Notes under the pieces: model-generated
Told to the model about the DNA's origin: nothing
The model's input: only the letters and a program-made list of their open reading frames with translations
The model's database searches: none
Part shown: positions 7,419 to 8,787 of the stretch, piece after piece
Layout: each line of letters opens with the position of its first letter
How positions within the stretch are numbered: position 1 is the first letter of the stretch
Translations under genes and position numbers: made by a program
Origin: Rikenellaceae bacterium
GTDB taxonomy: Bacteria; Bacteroidota; Bacteroidia; Bacteroidales; UBA932
Reading direction: 5' to 3'
Assembly: GCA_900769905.1 (NCBI GenBank)
Contig: CAAGIL010000093.1
Span: forward strand, 1 to 8,787
Length of the DNA: 8,787 nucleotides

Positions 7419-8643
7419 GACCCTTCCGGTAAGAATAGGCAAGAATCTTGTCATAGGCGGCAATGCCCCAATCGTTGTACAGACTATGTGCAACACCCAC
7501 ACCTCAGACGTTGAAGCGAGCGTAGCCCAGTGCCTGGAGCTGGCTGCGGCAGGTGCGCAGATGATACGGCTGACCGTACCCGGCCTGCAGGACGTGGAGC
7601 CTATGCGGCAAATCAAAGAGCGCCTGCGCGCACAGGGCTGCGAAGTACCGCTTGTCGCCGACATACACTTCTCCTCCAAAACGGCGCTGGCAGTAGCCCC
7701 GATAGTGGAAAAGGTGCGCATCAACCCGGGCAATTTCCACCCTGAGCACGAGAAGGCGAGGGAGGAATTCCGCAAACTCATAGGCGTGTGCCGCGAGCAC
7801 GGCACGGCAATCAGGATAGGCCTCAACCACGGTTCCCTGGGCGCATACATCACGAACCGCTACGGCAACACCCCGCACGCGATGGCGGTGGCGGCGATGG
7901 AATGGGTGAGGATGTGCAAGGAGGAACAGTTCTACAACGTGGTCGTTTCCCTGAAGGCAAGCAACACGGTGGTGATGACCGGGGCATACAGGGAGCTGGT
8001 GGCAATGATGCAGGCAGAGGGCACGGTATTCCCGCTCCACCTGGGAGTGACCGAGTCAGGGAACGGAGACAGCGGGCGCATCAAGTCCTGCGTGGGCATC
8101 GCAGCCCTGCTCCAGGAGGGCATAGGCGACACGATAAGAGTGTCGCTCACTGAGCCGCCTGTGGCGGAACTTCCCGTAGCCCGTTACATTTCAGAGCACG
8201 GGGCACTTGCCGACGGCAGCACGGAGCCTATGCTTGACGCGGCAATCAAATGGGGCCCGAAACTGCTGAAAAGGGAGATTGACGAAATCCCGGCTTCTGC
8301 CGGAATTGACGAATACCTGACGGACGAAATAATGCAGGCTTCCAGGCGCCGTTTCTACAAGGCGGAGTACATAGCCTGTCCGGGCTGCGGACGCACGATG
8401 TACGACCTCCAGGGCACCTTCGAGCAGGTCAAGGCACGCACCTCCCATCTCAAGGGAGTGGTCATAGCCGTGATGGGCTGCATAGTCAACGGCCCGGGAG
8501 AAATGGCCGATGCCGATTGGGGCTATGTAGGAGAAGGCGGTGGGAAGGTATCCATATACAAAAAGGGACAGCCTGTGCTCAGGCATGTCCCGGATTATGA
8601 AGCCATCGACAAACTTGTCGAACTGATTTCCGGCTCCGAATAG
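7405..8643 (+). CDS. ispG: (E)-4-hydroxy-3-methylbut-2-enyl-diphosphate synthase IspG
   Basis: Iron-sulfur enzyme of the MEP isoprenoid pathway that reductively opens the cyclic diphosphate MEcPP to HMBPP. The 412 residues start with a TIM barrel (about 1-260): VVQTMCNTHTSDV, VPLVADIHF, EKVRINPGNF, IRIGLNHGSLG, LKASNTVVM, FPLHLGVTESG and GDTIRVSLTEPP. The C-terminal domain binds the 4Fe-4S cluster through C325 and C328 (CPGC), C359 (MGCIVNGPGE) and E366, with the 7-residue Cys-to-Glu spacing seen in E. coli. The wording CGRTMYDLQ ... RTSHLKGV ... NGPGEMADADWGYVG matches the class found in plants, chlamydiae and Bacteroidetes. Those proteins are near 600 residues because of an inserted A* domain; here only about 60 residues (about 262-320) occupy that place. 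The ATG lies inside the upstream gene's end, and no Shine-Dalgarno box precedes it, suggesting translational coupling. The TAG stop touches the stop codon of the convergent gene. Confidence 0.96.
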   Translation: MERIETLPVRIGKNLVIGGNAPIVVQTMCNTHTSDVEASVAQCLELAAAGAQMIRLTVPGLQDVEPMRQIKERLRAQGCEVPLVADIHFSSKTALAVAPIVEKVRINPGNFHPEHEKAREEFRKLIGVCREHGTAIRIGLNHGSLGAYITNRYGNTPHAMAVAAMEWVRMCKEEQFYNVVVSLKASNTVVMTGAYRELVAMMQAEGTVFPLHLGVTESGNGDSGRIKSCVGIAALLQEGIGDTIRVSLTEPPVAELPVARYISEHGALADGSTEPMLDAAIKWGPKLLKREIDEIPASAGIDEYLTDEIMQASRRRFYKAEYIACPGCGRTMYDLQGTFEQVKARTSHLKGVVIAVMGCIVNGPGEMADADWGYVGEGGGKVSIYKKGQPVLRHVPDYEAIDKLVELISGSE

Positions 8644-8787
8644 CTACTCTACATAAAGGAGCAGACCTTTCAGGTACTCCCCTTCCGGATGATAGATGTT
8701 TACCGGATGGTCGGCACCCTGGCAGAACCTGTCCAGGATTCTCACCCTGCGTCCGGTCTGGGCCGCAGCGGAGAATACGGTGTTTGC
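8644..8787 (-). CDS. Class I SAM-dependent rRNA methyltransferase, RlmI-like (C-terminal fragment)
   Basis: The reverse strand reads open from the window edge to a TAG whose complement is 8644-8646, giving the last 47 residues of a protein that begins outside the window. The tail contains AAAQTGRRVRILDRF, then GADHPVNIYHPEGEYLKGL, ending LLYVE. This closely follows the C-terminus of E. coli RlmI (YccW) as I remember it: GR-V, a short helix, ADHPV, then YPEGLYLKG. RlmI makes 5-methylcytosine at position 1962 of 23S rRNA, and this protein probably does similar work. The visible part is the end of the methyltransferase fold; the PUA domain, SAM-binding motifs and catalytic cysteine would be upstream and unseen, so the exact substrate is unproven. 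It converges on ispG with no bases between the two stops. Confidence 0.85.
   Translation of the reverse strand, partial: ANTVFSAAAQTGRRVRILDRFCQGADHPVNIYHPEGEYLKGLLLYVE

Noticed and set aside
6840..7853. A 337-codon minus-strand open frame opposite the barrel protein and ispG
   Set aside because: It crosses the overlap of two supported plus-strand genes and its translation has no recognisable motif.
1..8787. Search for a mobile element, CRISPR array, toxin-antitoxin pair, defence system, tRNA or other RNA gene
   Set aside because: Nearly every base is in a supported protein gene, with no direct repeats, terminal inverted repeats, spacers or tRNA-like folds that I could see and no intergenic stretch longer than 8 bases.

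Overview
The window looks like chromosomal DNA from a member of the Bacteroidota, most likely a Bacteroidales relative with a fairly GC-rich genome. This rests on several signs. None of the starts has a Shine-Dalgarno box. A lipoprotein carries the Ser-Cys-Ala-Asn / GG-x-KD / PP amino terminus familiar from this phylum, followed by an Ig-like (Big_5) fold. There is a small AFAQ-type secreted beta-barrel protein. The IspG sequence has signatures of the plant/chlamydia/Bacteroidetes class. The genus cannot be fixed from this stretch.

Layout: five genes follow the 3' end of ligA in one direction, with almost no intergenic DNA. (1) ligA (1-1674, 5' end outside the window), NAD-dependent DNA ligase. 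(2) A six-helix inner-membrane protein of the YihY/BrkB family (1671-2636, TTG start, 4-base TTGA overlap). (3) A long RelA/SpoT homologue (2633-4828, 4-base ATGA overlap) with hydrolase and synthetase motifs both readable, so probably a bifunctional (p)ppGpp enzyme. (4) A 595-residue Ig-like lipoprotein (4831-6618, 2-base gap). (5) A secreted probable outer-membrane beta-barrel protein (6627-7418, 8-base gap). (6) ispG of the MEP isoprenoid pathway (7405-8643, 14-base overlap). On the other strand, the last 47 codons of an RlmI-type rRNA methyltransferase gene (8644-8787) converge on ispG, and the two stop codons abut as TAGCTA.

The packing implies one transcript with translational coupling, its promoter lying upstream of the window. 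The products do not form one pathway: DNA joining, stringent response, envelope and isoprenoid synthesis are mixed, as in many growth-linked housekeeping operons. There is no gene-free stretch of 300 bases, and I see no RNA gene, mobile element, CRISPR array, attachment site or convincing internal promoter or terminator.

I found no new biological system here. The points most worth a second look are the IspG, which has the class signature of three-domain enzymes but only about 60 residues where their roughly 200-residue-plus A* domain should be; the atypical first two helix-hairpin-helix motifs of LigA; a duplicated Asp/Asn-rich loop module in the lipoprotein; and the zero-length convergent gene junction.
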